Shown: positions 15,870 to 24,515 of the stretch, one piece after another | Layout: each line of letters opens with the position of its first letter | Numbering within the stretch: position 1 is the stretch's first letter | Source of the DNA: Bacteroidetes bacterium HGW-Bacteroidetes-10 | GTDB lineage: Bacteria; Bacteroidota; Bacteroidia; Bacteroidales; UBA932 | Direction of reading: 5' to 3' | NCBI GenBank assembly: GCA_002842695.1 | Contig: PHDT01000004.1 | Location: 1-64,000 of the forward strand | Length of the DNA: 64,000 nt | Position numbers and translations under genes: made by a program | The notes under the pieces: model-generated | Told to the model about the DNA's origin: nothing | Seen by the model: the letters and a program-made list of their open reading frames with translations, nothing else | Databases searched by the model: none

Positions 15870-17228
15870 TTAAGGAATAACGGTATAGGCAATGCGAAGC
15901 TTTGGCTTTCGCAAAGAATTCATTCCGTTGAGAACTCCCTTATAATAAACAGAGTTGTCTACAAAATATGATATTTCTCCGGTTTGTGAGTTGGAGGTAG
16001 ACATTATAGGCATAACATAGGCCTCAAGGTCTCTTCTGTTTGTAAATTTATTGCCAAGTACTTTCTGAAGGTAAGAGGTAATGTTTAAGTTATAGGAGAG
16101 TTGAGATCTGTTATTAGTTCCGTTTCTTTCTGTGTAAGAAATTTCAGGAAGCAATTCGTAATAGAGACCGTCATATGAGTCTCCTGTAGTTCTGGTTGCC
16201 AGAAACAGTTGAGTGGGATATTGACCCATTGTTACATAATTTGAAGGGAACTCGTATGGGAAAATGAGTTCAGCCTTTGCTACAACAACTCTTTCAAGAG
16301 GGAAGTTATTTGCTGTTGCCCATTGAGCCATATTGCTCCTTACCTGAGCCATGTCAATGTATGGCTTGATGCCGGCAATCCCCTCCACATAAAGTTTATC
16401 AGTTGCCTGGGTAGTTGCCAGCGCAGATGACGAGTGCTTGAATATGTTAATATTAGGCTCACTTTCGGAGACATAATAAAGAAGCAGGCTGTCCTGTTTG
16501 TCGACAGAATCATCTACGTGATGATATGAGAGCATCATATATATGTCTGAAGGCTGAATAATATTGAATCTTCCTCCAGTCTGTGAGCCAGGTAAAGGCT
16601 CAGTAGATATATAAAGTCCTTTGAATTTTTTGAAGAACAATTCAAGACTGTCCCTCTCTTCTGCATTTGCAGTTAAAAGGTGGTTTGCATATTCTTCAGA
16701 TAGATCAATACTAAGTGTGTCACCTCCAAAATATACTGTTCCGCCCGGGTTAAGAGGGGTAGGGTCGTACGCGGAAGCATCCAGTGAATTGGTATAGAAC
16801 TTAAGAGTGTCAAGGTCTTCACGTAGTTTGTAAATAAAAATGTTTTGAGGAATGCTGGATTCACTTTCGTTAAGAACGATATTATCTGCAAACTGGATAT
16901 TCATCCTGAAGTAATTGGCTACAGGAGCATTTCCAAAATCGTTGCTGTCCTTTTGAGGGATAATTCTGAATGCGCCACCGGCAGAGGTGAGACCAAACAG
17001 GTCATCTTTGTATGCACCCACAATAATTGCTCCTGTGTACATCGACTGAAGACTGTCTGACTGTTTCATCTGTACAGGAAGTTCAAACTCCTTGACTGAA
17101 ACTCCCAGAAGCTGGTCTGAGGGGACAAAGCCGTCGCCGGCTGTTTTATCGATATCGATGCAGGATGCTGTCAAAAATAAAGACAGAGTAATTGCTAAAA
17201 GCGGAAGAGGATTAAACCTTCTTGTCAT
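15870..17228 (-). CDS. DUF4270 lipoprotein
   Basis: I start at ATG 17228, giving 452 residues beginning MTRRFNPLPLLAITL with a lipobox ending at Cys22 (FLTASC). ATGs at 17249 and 17273 are possible alternatives. The mature part matches the Bacteroidetes family DUF4270: an N-terminal SDQLLGVSVKEFEL segment, then a beta-rich domain that includes KAELIFPYE and, near the C-terminus, NITSYLQKVLGNK and KPKLRIAYTVIP. It should be an outer-membrane or periplasmic lipoprotein. The start overlaps the end of the GT5-like gene by 17 bp, and this pairing is a recurrent neighbourhood in the phylum. Function unknown. Confidence 0.8.
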   Translation of the reverse strand: MTRRFNPLPLLAITLSLFLTASCIDIDKTAGDGFVPSDQLLGVSVKEFELPVQMKQSDSLQSMYTGAIIVGAYKDDLFGLTSAGGAFRIIPQKDSNDFGNAPVANYFRMNIQFADNIVLNESESSIPQNIFIYKLREDLDTLKFYTNSLDASAYDPTPLNPGGTVYFGGDTLSIDLSEEYANHLLTANAEERDSLELFFKKFKGLYISTEPLPGSQTGGRFNIIQPSDIYMMLSYHHVDDSVDKQDSLLLYYVSESEPNINIFKHSSSALATTQATDKLYVEGIAGIKPYIDMAQVRSNMAQWATANNFPLERVVVAKAELIFPYEFPSNYVTMGQYPTQLFLATRTTGDSYDGLYYELLPEISYTERNGTNNRSQLSYNLNITSYLQKVLGNKFTNRRDLEAYVMPIMSTSNSQTGEISYFVDNSVYYKGVLNGMNSLRKPKLRIAYTVIP

Positions 17229-18051
17229 TGTTGCCCAGAATTTGGTCATAAAAAATTTTGTAATCTTGTACATAAGAGTATTCCGGGTCGTTTATGTCTC
17301 TGTAAGGTAAAACCTTGACATTGCCGGCAGAGAGCGTCTCCATTATTTCTGATGGTAACTCTTCACTTCCCATTATTACTCCGCTTGAGTACTGTATGGC
17401 TAGCTTTGCAAGATTTATGCCATTGGCAGGATTTATTATCTCCAGGTCCTTATTCTTTATTCCTGGGACTATCGCCTTTGCTCTTGTATTTTCGCTGAAT
17501 ACCTGGTCCATCCCCTCTGAATAAAGGGAGAGAACAACTTTACTGTCTGTAAAGATTGGATCTTCGTGATATACTTTTTTAAGGTAAATAGGGAGGAAAT
17601 GTGATATCCAGCCCTGACAATGTATAATATCCGGTTTCCAGCGAAGTTTCTTGACAGTCTCCAGTACACCTCTTGCGTAAAATATTGCTCTCTCGTCGTT
17701 GTCAGGAAAGTAATTTCCTTCGTCGTCTGTATACACAAACTTCCTGTGGAAGTAGTCTTCATTATCTATGAAGTATACCTGCATGCGGGCAGCTGATATT
17801 GAAGATACCTTGATTACAAGTGGTCTGTCAATATCATTTATGATGATGTTCATTCCGGAGAGGCGGATTACTTCGTGAAGCTGATACCGGCGTTCATTTA
17901 TTGTACCATACCTTGGAACAAAAGAACGTATCTCGCATCCGCTCTCCTGTATTCCCTGAGGCAGAAATCTCCCAACCGTAGCGATTGGTGACGAAGACAT
18001 GAAATGTTCCATCTCCGAGTTAACAAAAAGCACTCTTACAGGCTCGTTCAT
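17212..18051 (-). CDS. Half-size glycogen/starch-synthase-like protein (GT5 N-terminal domain)
   Basis: The 279-residue protein (ATG 18051, MNEPVRVLFVNSEM) resembles only the N-terminal GT-B half of glycogen synthases: a FVNSEMEHF opening, GRFLPQGIQESGCEIRSFVPRYG, KPDIIHCQGWISHFLP, and an NPANGINLAKLAIQYS segment. The K-T-G-G-L ADP-glucose loop is replaced by SSPIATVGR and the C-terminal nucleotide domain is missing, so catalysis of the canonical reaction is doubtful. The longer frame to 18090 starts on a TTG that lies inside the -7 box and is rejected. It overlaps the DUF4270 gene by 17 bp. Confidence 0.75.
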   Translation of the reverse strand: MNEPVRVLFVNSEMEHFMSSSPIATVGRFLPQGIQESGCEIRSFVPRYGTINERRYQLHEVIRLSGMNIIINDIDRPLVIKVSSISAARMQVYFIDNEDYFHRKFVYTDDEGNYFPDNDERAIFYARGVLETVKKLRWKPDIIHCQGWISHFLPIYLKKVYHEDPIFTDSKVVLSLYSEGMDQVFSENTRAKAIVPGIKNKDLEIINPANGINLAKLAIQYSSGVIMGSEELPSEIMETLSAGNVKVLPYRDINDPEYSYVQDYKIFYDQILGNNDKKV

Positions 18052-18087
18052 ATTATCGAATTGTGTATAATTAAGGCAAATTCCACA

Positions 18088-18095
18088 CAAAGATA
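18088..18095 (-). promoter_or_regulatory. -7 box for the GT5-like/DUF4270 operon
   Basis: Minus-strand TATCTTTG. The predicted start near 18081 leaves about 30 nt before ATG 18051. Confidence 0.55.
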
Positions 18096-18125
18096 ATAAT
18101 TTTAATTTAATTAATGAGAATTATC

Positions 18126-18133
18126 TATCTTTG
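18126..18133 (+). promoter_or_regulatory. -7 box for ftsX
   Basis: TATCTTTG lies 11 bp before ATG 18145, so the leader is only a few nucleotides long. It is divergent from the minus-strand box at 18088-18095, with 30 bp between them. Confidence 0.55.
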
Positions 18134-18144
18134 AACCCTGGTAT

Positions 18145-19023
18145 ATGAAAAAGCGCGATAACAGAATAGTAACAAGAAGATTCCTGCATTCATGGCTATC
18201 TTCTCTAATTAGTATTACACTGGTTCTCATCCTTGCCGGTATGGGCGGTATGCTGGCCGTTAATGCGAAGTCTGTCTCAGATTATTTCAAGGAGAATATC
18301 AGACTTTCTGTCATTTTCGACATGAATACCCAGGAGATTGATGCAAGAAGGTTTGCAGATGAGCTTTCTCACAAGGAGTATGTTAAGGAGGCAAAATTTA
18401 TCTCCAAAGAGCAGGGAACCGAGGAGATGAAGGCAGTCCTTGGAGAAGATTTCCTAAAGGTCTTTGATTTGAATCCTGTTCCTCTTTCTATTGACCTTTT
18501 TATAAAATCAGATTATGTGCATGCAGATAGTCTGAAAACCATTCAGAGCGAGATACTGAAAAATGAATCTGTAAGAGAGGTGGTGTGGCAGGAGTCAGTA
18601 ATTGAGCTTATCACAAATAATATTGAAAAAATTGGAGTGGTACTTGCCGTTTTTATTGGGTTACTTCTTTTTATCTCATTTTTCCTTATTAATAATACCG
18701 TGAGGTTAAATGTGTTCTCAAAGAGATTCAATATTCATACTATGAAGCTTGTTGGAGCAAAGAGGTCTTTTATCAGAAAACCATTTATAATTCAGGGAAT
18801 CTGGCAGGGAATGATATCTGGCATTCTGGCGTCTGTGGTACTGGGACTTTTTGTTTATTTTATCATGACAGATTTTCCACAGCTTTTCAGCCTTATGAAT
18901 CCATTAATGATAGCCTGGGTTTGTGCAGGAGTTATTCTTCTTGGAATTTTACTCTGCCTTCTGAGCACATGGATTGTTCTCAACAGAATTCTTTCACTTC
19001 CTTCAGACGAGTTATACTATTAG
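18145..19023 (+). CDS. ftsX: Cell-division protein FtsX
   Basis: The 292-residue membrane protein has one N-terminal membrane segment (about residues 16-36), an extracytoplasmic domain (VSDYFKENIRLSVIF to VVWQES), and three C-terminal segments. Family features such as NNTVRLNVFSKRFNIHTMKLVGA, the cytoplasmic loop, are clear. FtsX works with the ATPase FtsE to control peptidoglycan hydrolases at the septum; ftsE is not adjacent. A DUF3098 gene and uppP follow closely. Confidence 0.92.
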   Translation: MKKRDNRIVTRRFLHSWLSSLISITLVLILAGMGGMLAVNAKSVSDYFKENIRLSVIFDMNTQEIDARRFADELSHKEYVKEAKFISKEQGTEEMKAVLGEDFLKVFDLNPVPLSIDLFIKSDYVHADSLKTIQSEILKNESVREVVWQESVIELITNNIEKIGVVLAVFIGLLLFISFFLINNTVRLNVFSKRFNIHTMKLVGAKRSFIRKPFIIQGIWQGMISGILASVVLGLFVYFIMTDFPQLFSLMNPLMIAWVCAGVILLGILLCLLSTWIVLNRILSLPSDELYY

Positions 19024-19036
19024 AAATAACAATATT

Positions 19037-19285
19037 ATGAGCAAAAACACAATAAAGGACGATCCAAAATTTGCAATGCCTTTTGGCAATCTTAAATGGG
19101 TACTTGCAGGACTTGGACTAATGGTTTTGGGATATATTCTTATGACCGGTGGCGGCACAGAAGATCCAAATATATTTACCGGAGATGAGATGTTCAGCTT
19201 CAGACGAATTGTTCTGGCTCCCGTGCTTATTCTCTCCGGCTTTGTTGTCGAGATTTTTGCAATTATGCATAAACCCCGCAGATAA
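19037..19285 (+). CDS. DUF3098 membrane protein
   Basis: I use ATG 19037 (MSKNTIKDDPKFAMPFG), giving 82 residues; longer frames run into ftsX. It has two membrane segments (about 20-38 and 55-76) joined by TGGGTEDPNIF, the DUF3098 pattern. It is a small inner-membrane protein of unknown function, commonly placed between ftsX and uppP in this phylum. Its TAA overlaps the ATG of uppP by 1 bp. Confidence 0.85.
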   Translation: MSKNTIKDDPKFAMPFGNLKWVLAGLGLMVLGYILMTGGGTEDPNIFTGDEMFSFRRIVLAPVLILSGFVVEIFAIMHKPRR

Positions 19286-20058
19286 TGTCAGAATTTGAGG
19301 CAATTATTCTCGGTTTTGTCCAGGGACTGACTGAGTTTCTGCCTGTGAGCAGCAGCGGGCACCTTACCATTGGGAAGGAGATTCTGGGTATAGAGAGCAG
19401 TAACCTCACTTTCGAGGTAGTTGTTCATGCTGCAACCGTTTCAAGTACAATTGTTGTGTTCTGGAAGGAGATAATTTCTCTTTTAAAAGGATTTTTCAAA
19501 TTCAGGATGAATGAAGAGACTGGATATTTGCTTAAAATAGCAGTATCCATGATCCCGGTTTTTATCATAGGGATGTTTTTCAAAGATCAGGTTGAGGCTC
19601 TCTTTGGGTCAGGCCTTCTTGTTGTAGGTATATCCCTGCTAATAACAGCAACTCTGCTGATGCTTACAGGAATCATAAAACCAAAAGAGCGACCGCTTAC
19701 ATATAAAGATTCTTTTATAATTGGTATTGCTCAGGCTGTAGCTGTTCTTCCCGGATTGTCACGCTCAGGGGCAACAATCTCTACAGGAATGATGCTTGGC
19801 ATAAAGAAGGAGGATGTGGCAAAATTTTCATTTCTGATGGTTCTAGTCCCGGTTTTGGGTGAGGCTTTTCTCGAATTAATGTCGGGTGAGTTTTCAGTTG
19901 CTTCTGCAGAGCTCATTCTGGGTTTTATATCTGCATTTATTTCCGGCCTTTTTGCCTGCAAATTTATGATAGCAATAGTTAAGAGAGCCAAGCTTAAATA
20001 CTTTGCAATTTACTGCGCAGTGGCAGGTTTGTTCTGTCTTGCTTCGCTCCTGTTCTGA
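19285..20058 (+). CDS. uppP: Undecaprenyl-diphosphatase
   Basis: The 257-residue polytopic enzyme recycles undecaprenyl diphosphate to the monophosphate carrier used for peptidoglycan and glycan export. The first motif GLTEFLPVSSSGHL (residues 14-27; Glu17, Ser22-24, His26) and the second LPGLSRSGATIS are intact. It overlaps the DUF3098 gene by 1 bp. The usual Bacteroidetes neighbours truB and queA are not downstream; lpxH follows instead. Confidence 0.95.
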   Translation: MSEFEAIILGFVQGLTEFLPVSSSGHLTIGKEILGIESSNLTFEVVVHAATVSSTIVVFWKEIISLLKGFFKFRMNEETGYLLKIAVSMIPVFIIGMFFKDQVEALFGSGLLVVGISLLITATLLMLTGIIKPKERPLTYKDSFIIGIAQAVAVLPGLSRSGATISTGMMLGIKKEDVAKFSFLMVLVPVLGEAFLELMSGEFSVASAELILGFISAFISGLFACKFMIAIVKRAKLKYFAIYCAVAGLFCLASLLF

Positions 20059-20083
20059 TAATAATCATATTTATACTAACCCA

Positions 20084-20848
20084 ATGGAAAAGAGGGGCCC
20101 ATATTACTGTTTCATATCAGATGTTCATCTGGGTCTTCAGGTGAGCGATCCTCTTGAAAGGGAGCGCAAACTGGTTGCGGCACTTGAGTCACTTCCGGAT
20201 GAGACAGAGGCATTATATCTTCTTGGAGATATATTCGATTTCTGGTACGAATACAAATATGTAGTTCCCAAGGGTTTTACAAGAACACTTGGTACTCTGG
20301 CCCGCCTTTCAGACAAAGGTGTGAAGATTTATTTCTTCAAGGGTAACCATGATATCTGGGCGTTTGGTTATTTTACCGGAGAGCTTGGCATTGAAATTCT
20401 TACTCAGCCGCATTATACAAGAATTGGAGAGAAGACTTTCTGCCTTGGTCACGGAGATGGTCTTGACAAGAGTGACAGACTCTATCTGATTCTTCGCAAA
20501 ATATTTCACAGCAAATTTTTGCAAAGGGCATTTTCAAACATACACCCAAGGTGGGCATTCGGGCTGGCTCATAAATGGTCAAAACATAACCGGCTCTACA
20601 GAGGCAAATTATATAAATTCAGGGACAAAGAAGAGCCTCTTTACCATTTTGCATGCGACACAGAGGTAACAGCACCTGCAGACTATTTCATATTTGGTCA
20701 TGTCCATACACCTGGAAATAATCGGACTCCCCGAGGAGCTGGGTTTTACATTTTGGGCGAATGGATAAATGGTTGTGAGTACCTTCTGTATGATGCATCT
20801 TCAGATACTATGATATGGAAAAGCGGGAATAATTTATCAGAATATTGA
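20084..20848 (+). CDS. lpxH: UDP-2,3-diacylglucosamine diphosphatase
   Basis: The 254-residue metallophosphoesterase makes lipid X in lipid A synthesis. Motifs are ISDVHLG (Asp13, His15), LGDIFDFWYEYKY, FFKGNHDIW, CLGHGDGLD and FGHVHTPG. The start at ATG 20084 (MEKRGPYYCF) avoids an overlap with uppP. The 3' end overlaps the convergent DUF4294 gene by 12 bp. Confidence 0.88.
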   Translation: MEKRGPYYCFISDVHLGLQVSDPLERERKLVAALESLPDETEALYLLGDIFDFWYEYKYVVPKGFTRTLGTLARLSDKGVKIYFFKGNHDIWAFGYFTGELGIEILTQPHYTRIGEKTFCLGHGDGLDKSDRLYLILRKIFHSKFLQRAFSNIHPRWAFGLAHKWSKHNRLYRGKLYKFRDKEEPLYHFACDTEVTAPADYFIFGHVHTPGNNRTPRGAGFYILGEWINGCEYLLYDASSDTMIWKSGNNLSEY

Positions 20849-21487
20849 ATAGTACAGATACTCAAATGTGCCGTTATTGTACATTTGAACCAGCTCTTCG
20901 GTTACCTTGTCTTCCCCGAACTTGTCATATGGTTTCTTGAGGTCTGAGCCGAACAGCCTGGCGATTCCCTGCCAGAAAAATGCATTTACACCGCCCTTGT
21001 ACTCTTTTATTAGCTGGAAAGAGCTTTGTCCTATCTCTCTGTCAATAAGTTTAAGCAGGAGCGCTCCCTGGGTTATTGTCATCTTGCGCAGAGGTTTTTC
21101 AAATTCGGCAAAGAGTTGTTTTTCAAAATTCTTAATGAACTTTTCTCTTGCAGAAGAGGTGAATTTTCTGCTTGCAAGTGTTGAATCTGCAAGCGCAACC
21201 TTCTCCTTTGCCATAAGAGCATATGGGTATGTCTTCCGGAAGTTGTATACAAGCCTTGAAAATTCGCGCCACTGCCTTCCTTTTCTCTTCTCGTCAGACC
21301 AGTTGAACAGGTATGTGTCTCTTATTTTAATCTGATATATTGTGTCTCCGTTCTCAACGGTGTACCCCACCTGGTATCCTCTGTTTTTCTCCTGAGCAAA
21401 ACCGGCGGAGGGATGAATCAGCATAAAAAGAGACAAAAAGGCAATTGCCCTGAAGGTTATAATATGTATAGATTTTTTTTCTTCCAT
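20837..21487 (-). CDS. DUF4294 periplasmic protein
   Basis: The 216-residue product starts at ATG 21487 (MEEKKSIHIITFRAIAFL) and has a signal peptide ending near SAGFAQE. The mature part matches DUF4294 of Bacteroidetes: GDTIYQIKIRD, SRLVYNFRKTYPYA, MTITQGALLLKLIDREI, and GGVNAFFWQGIARLFGSDLKKPYD. It is alpha-helical and likely periplasmic. Function is unknown. Confidence 0.83.
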   Translation of the reverse strand: MEEKKSIHIITFRAIAFLSLFMLIHPSAGFAQEKNRGYQVGYTVENGDTIYQIKIRDTYLFNWSDEKRKGRQWREFSRLVYNFRKTYPYALMAKEKVALADSTLASRKFTSSAREKFIKNFEKQLFAEFEKPLRKMTITQGALLLKLIDREIGQSSFQLIKEYKGGVNAFFWQGIARLFGSDLKKPYDKFGEDKVTEELVQMYNNGTFEYLYYSIF

Positions 21488-21507
21488 TGTTTTCACGCCA
21501 AATTGGC

Positions 21508-21515
21508 TATATTTG
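21508..21515 (+). promoter_or_regulatory. -7 box for the dipeptidase gene
   Basis: TATATTTG is 63 bp before ATG 21579. A -33 element is not evident. Confidence 0.4.
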
Positions 21516-21578
21516 AATGCCTGTTGACACATAAAGGTAGGCAATGTATTACAAAATTATTATCTAATTAACCCCGGT

Positions 21579-22667
21579 ATGACAAACTTGTTTAGAACAG
21601 TTTCATTTATAGCTGTTTTTGCCTTTCTGGCATCAGGAACCTCCTCTTATGCTCAAAATAGTTCAATGTCTGAAGAGGAGCTGTCCGGGGCAGCAGATAA
21701 AATTCACAGCAAATATCTTACCATAGACACTCACAATGATGCTGCGCTTCATATAAACAATCCTAATGGTAAATATGGAGTGACAAAGGGGCAGGTCTCC
21801 TTTCCAATGATGAGGGAGGGTGGACTGGATGCAGCTTTCTTCGCAATTTTTGTAAATCAGGGTCCGAGGGATGATGAATCTCTTGCCAAAGCTAAGGAGT
21901 GGACAGATAATGAGCTCAGGAAGTTTTTAAAATATGCATCTGAACAGGAAAGGGTAAGGATTGCTACTACTCCTGCGGATCTTGAGAAGAACAAAAGAGA
22001 GGGCTTTTTGTCCGTAATACCAGCAATAGAGAACGGATACCCTATTGGCAAAGATCTTTCACTTATTAAATATTTTCATGACCTGGGTGTTGTCGCAATA
22101 ACTCTCTGCCACAACAAGAACAACGACATCTGTGATGCCTCTATGGATAGCGCACCGGAGCACGGGGGATTATCTCGTTTTGGTGAAAAGGTAGTGAAGG
22201 AGATGAACAGGCTGGGTATTGCAATTGACCTTTCCCACGCATCTACAGCAACTCTTTTTGATGTTGTTAAACTCAGCAAGCAGCCTGTGATTGCAACTCA
22301 TTCGGGTGTATGGAGCATTAAACATCACAACCGAAATCTAAAAGATGAGGAGATAAGGGCAATAGCTCAGAAAGGAGGCCTTATACAGGTTGCCACTGGC
22401 CGTTTTTTTCTCTCCGACAGGCCAAAGGAGGAGGTAACCGTTAAAGATATTGCAGACCATATCGATTATGTAGTCAGGATTGCCGGGATTGACCATACAG
22501 GTTTGGGAACAGACTTTGATGGCGGCGGAGGAGTTGTTGGTCTGGAAAATGTTTCAAAGATGAAAAATCTCACAATTGAGCTCTTGAGAAGGGGCTATTC
22601 AGAAGAAGATCTGGCGAAGTTCTGGGGTGAAAATCTTTTGAAGTTTTTGAGAAAAATTCAGAAGTGA
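21579..22667 (+). CDS. Membrane dipeptidase (M19), secreted
   Basis: The 362-residue protein has a signal peptide ending around SSYAQ and a renal-dipeptidase TIM barrel. Metal ligands are seen in LTIDTHNDAAL (His, Asp), SVIPAIENGYP (Glu), IAIDLSHAS and PVIATHSGVW (His), and HTGLGTDFDGGGG (Asp). Its relatives hydrolyse dipeptides, including D-amino-acid forms from peptidoglycan. It is monocistronic and ends before a 12-bp inverted repeat. Confidence 0.9.
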   Translation: MTNLFRTVSFIAVFAFLASGTSSYAQNSSMSEEELSGAADKIHSKYLTIDTHNDAALHINNPNGKYGVTKGQVSFPMMREGGLDAAFFAIFVNQGPRDDESLAKAKEWTDNELRKFLKYASEQERVRIATTPADLEKNKREGFLSVIPAIENGYPIGKDLSLIKYFHDLGVVAITLCHNKNNDICDASMDSAPEHGGLSRFGEKVVKEMNRLGIAIDLSHASTATLFDVVKLSKQPVIATHSGVWSIKHHNRNLKDEEIRAIAQKGGLIQVATGRFFLSDRPKEEVTVKDIADHIDYVVRIAGIDHTGLGTDFDGGGGVVGLENVSKMKNLTIELLRRGYSEEDLAKFWGENLLKFLRKIQK

Positions 22668-22723
22668 TCACATCTTATCCTGCGCTGAGAATCAATTTTT
22701 TTGCTGCAAAAAAAATGTGTAGA

Positions 22724-22760
22724 AAATGTGCAAAAAATGTTCATAAACTTTTGCACATTT
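22724..22760. repeat. 12-bp inverted repeat overlapping the rplP promoter
   Basis: AAATGTGCAAAA (22724-22735) is the exact reverse complement of TTTTGCACATTT (22749-22760), with a 13-nt loop, and is followed by AATTTTTTT. It could terminate the dipeptidase transcript. Its right arm contains the TTTG (22750-22753) that serves as -33 box of rplP, so it could also be an operator. Confidence 0.6.
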
Positions 22761-22779
22761 AATTTTTTTGGTATATTTG
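22750..22779 (+). promoter_or_regulatory. Promoter of the rplP-rplQ operon
   Basis: TTTG (22750-22753), 18 bp, then TATATTTG (22772-22779). The start would be near 22786, leaving a leader of about 118 nt before ATG 22904. The leader is AT-rich with no obvious terminator-like hairpin. Confidence 0.65.
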
Positions 22780-22903
22780 CAACCCGCTAAAAGTGTGTCC
22801 AGTATTGATAAATTATTGAACTGCAGAATTTTAGCTACAAAAATTTTTTGACCAAAGCGCAAAAAAAGATATTTACTGTTATCGTTAAACTGTAAAAGAA
22901 ACA

Positions 22904-23323
22904 ATGTTACAACCAAAAAAAACCAAATTCAGAAGGCAGCAGAAAGGCCGTATGAAGGGGATCGCTCAAAGAGGGAATCAACTCTCTTTTGGATCTTTCG
23001 GGATTAAGACAACAGAGTCTTGCTGGCTTACCGGACAGCAGATAGAGGCTGCCCGTCAGGCTGTTGTTCGTTATATGAAACGTGAGGGACAGATATGGAT
23101 CCGCGTTTTCCCTGATAAACCATTTACCAAAAAACCTGCAGAGGTTCGTATGGGTAAAGGTAAGGGAGCGCCTGAAGGATTTGTTGCCCCAATAACTCCG
23201 GGTAGGATTCTAATTGAAGCAGAAGGTGTTCCACTCGAAATTGCCAAAGAGGCACTTCGTCTTGGAGCTCAGAAACTGCCTGTAGTCACAAAATTTGTAG
23301 TTCGCAGAGATTACGCAGAATAA
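22904..23323 (+). CDS. rplP: Ribosomal protein L16
   Basis: The 139-residue protein starts canonically ([19 protein letters not shown]) and includes GSFGIK and [24 protein letters not shown], which lies near the A-site of the 50S subunit. In most bacteria rpsC precedes it in the S10 operon. Here a dipeptidase gene, an inverted repeat and a promoter precede it, so this is the first gene of the operon. Confidence 0.97.
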   Translation: MLQPKKTKFRRQQKGRMKGIAQRGNQLSFGSFGIKTTESCWLTGQQIEAARQAVVRYMKREGQIWIRVFPDKPFTKKPAEVRMGKGKGAPEGFVAPITPGRILIEAEGVPLEIAKEALRLGAQKLPVVTKFVVRRDYAE

Positions 23324-23341
23324 TTTAATGTAGGAATAAAA

Positions 23342-23542
23342 ATGAAAACTCAGGAAATACGCGAAATGTCCGCAAAGGACCTTAAAGAGCGCATCGAGAC
23401 AGAAAAAGCGAATCTTATGCGTGTGAAGATGAATCATGCTGTTTCTCCGTTAGATGATTTATCTCAAGTTAAGAAAGCAAGAAGAAATATTGCCAGAATG
23501 CTCACTGTATTGAGCCAGATGGAAACAAATCAGAGCAAATAG
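23342..23542 (+). CDS. rpmC: Ribosomal protein L29
   Basis: The 66-residue helical protein ([22 protein letters not shown], residues about 4-25, and [15 protein letters not shown]) sits near the tunnel exit of the 50S subunit. It follows rplP by 18 bp and precedes rpsQ by 5 bp. Confidence 0.95.
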   Translation: MKTQEIREMSAKDLKERIETEKANLMRVKMNHAVSPLDDLSQVKKARRNIARMLTVLSQMETNQSK

Positions 23543-23547
23543 AAGAC

Positions 23548-23802
23548 ATGGAAAGAAATCTTCGCAAAGAAAGAGTCGGTGTGGTGGTCAGCAATAAAAT
23601 GGATAAGTCTGTTGTAGTTGCTGTCAAAAGGAAAGTTAAGCACCCTATTTACGGAAAATTCGTAAATAAAACCACCAAGTTTGTTGCTCACGATGAAAAG
23701 AACGAGGCCAGCGAAGGGGATACCATTCGCATCATGGAGACTCGTCCTATGAGCAAGACAAAGCGCTGGAGACTAGTAGAAATTGTAGAAAAAGTTAAAT
23801 AA
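23548..23802 (+). CDS. rpsQ: Ribosomal protein S17
   Basis: The 84-residue OB-fold protein binds the 5' domain of 16S r[20 protein letters not shown] and the [11 protein letters not shown] loop, then [18 protein letters not shown], are typical. It sits 5 bp after rpmC and 3 bp before rplN. Confidence 0.96.
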   Translation: MERNLRKERVGVVVSNKMDKSVVVAVKRKVKHPIYGKFVNKTTKFVAHDEKNEASEGDTIRIMETRPMSKTKRWRLVEIVEKVK

Positions 23803-23805
23803 GCT

Positions 23806-24171
23806 ATGATACAGCAAGAATCGAGATTAATGGTGGCTGATAACAGCGGAGCAAAGGAGGTTCTTTGTATCCGTGTGTTGGGGGGAACCCGCCGCCGATA
23901 TGCCGGTGTAGGCGATAAAATTGTTGTTACCGTAAAGAGCGCTATTCCGGGCGGTGACGCCAAGAAGGGTACCGTTTCAAAAGCGGTGATTGTACGTACT
24001 AAAAAAGAGATCCGTCGCCAGGACGGTTCATATATCCGTTTTGACGACAATGCCTGTGTTCTTCTGAACAGCCAGGGAGAAGTTCGTGGTACTCGTATCT
24101 TTGGCCCGGTTGCCAGAGAGTTGCGTGAGAACTATATGAAAATTGTATCTTTAGCACCTGAGGTGTTATAA
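23806..24171 (+). CDS. rplN: Ribosomal protein L14
   Basis: The 121-residue protein starts [20 protein letters not shown] and ends [17 protein letters not shown], the standard full length. It forms an intersubunit bridge on the 50S subunit. Confidence 0.97.
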   Translation: MIQQESRLMVADNSGAKEVLCIRVLGGTRRRYAGVGDKIVVTVKSAIPGGDAKKGTVSKAVIVRTKKEIRRQDGSYIRFDDNACVLLNSQGEVRGTRIFGPVARELRENYMKIVSLAPEVL

Positions 24172-24191
24172 TTTAAAGGGATATAAAGAAT

Positions 24192-24515
24192 ATGAACAAG
24201 AAACTACATATTAAGAAAGGCGATACAGTTTTCGTAAATGCCGGAGATGACCGCGGAAAAAGCGGCAAGGTTCTCGAGGTACTTACAGAGAAAAATCGCG
24301 CCATTGTTGAGGGAATCAACATGGTAAGCAAACATACCAAGCCTAATGCAAAGAGTCCGCAGGGCGGAATCATCAAGCAGGAGGCAGGAGTTCATGTATC
24401 AAACCTGCAGGTTGTGGATCCTACTAAAGGTGGTCCAACTCGTATCGGTCGTCGCATGAATGATAAGGGAAAATTAGTTCGTTACTCGAAAAAATCGGGA
24501 GAGGAGATTAAATAA
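24192..24515 (+). CDS. rplX: Ribosomal protein L24
   Basis: The 107-residue protein has a KOW motif ([20 protein letters not shown]). It starts 50S assembly by binding 23S rRNA domain I. Its TAA shares one base with the rplE start. Confidence 0.96.
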   Translation: MNKKLHIKKGDTVFVNAGDDRGKSGKVLEVLTEKNRAIVEGINMVSKHTKPNAKSPQGGIIKQEAGVHVSNLQVVDPTKGGPTRIGRRMNDKGKLVRYSKKSGEEIK

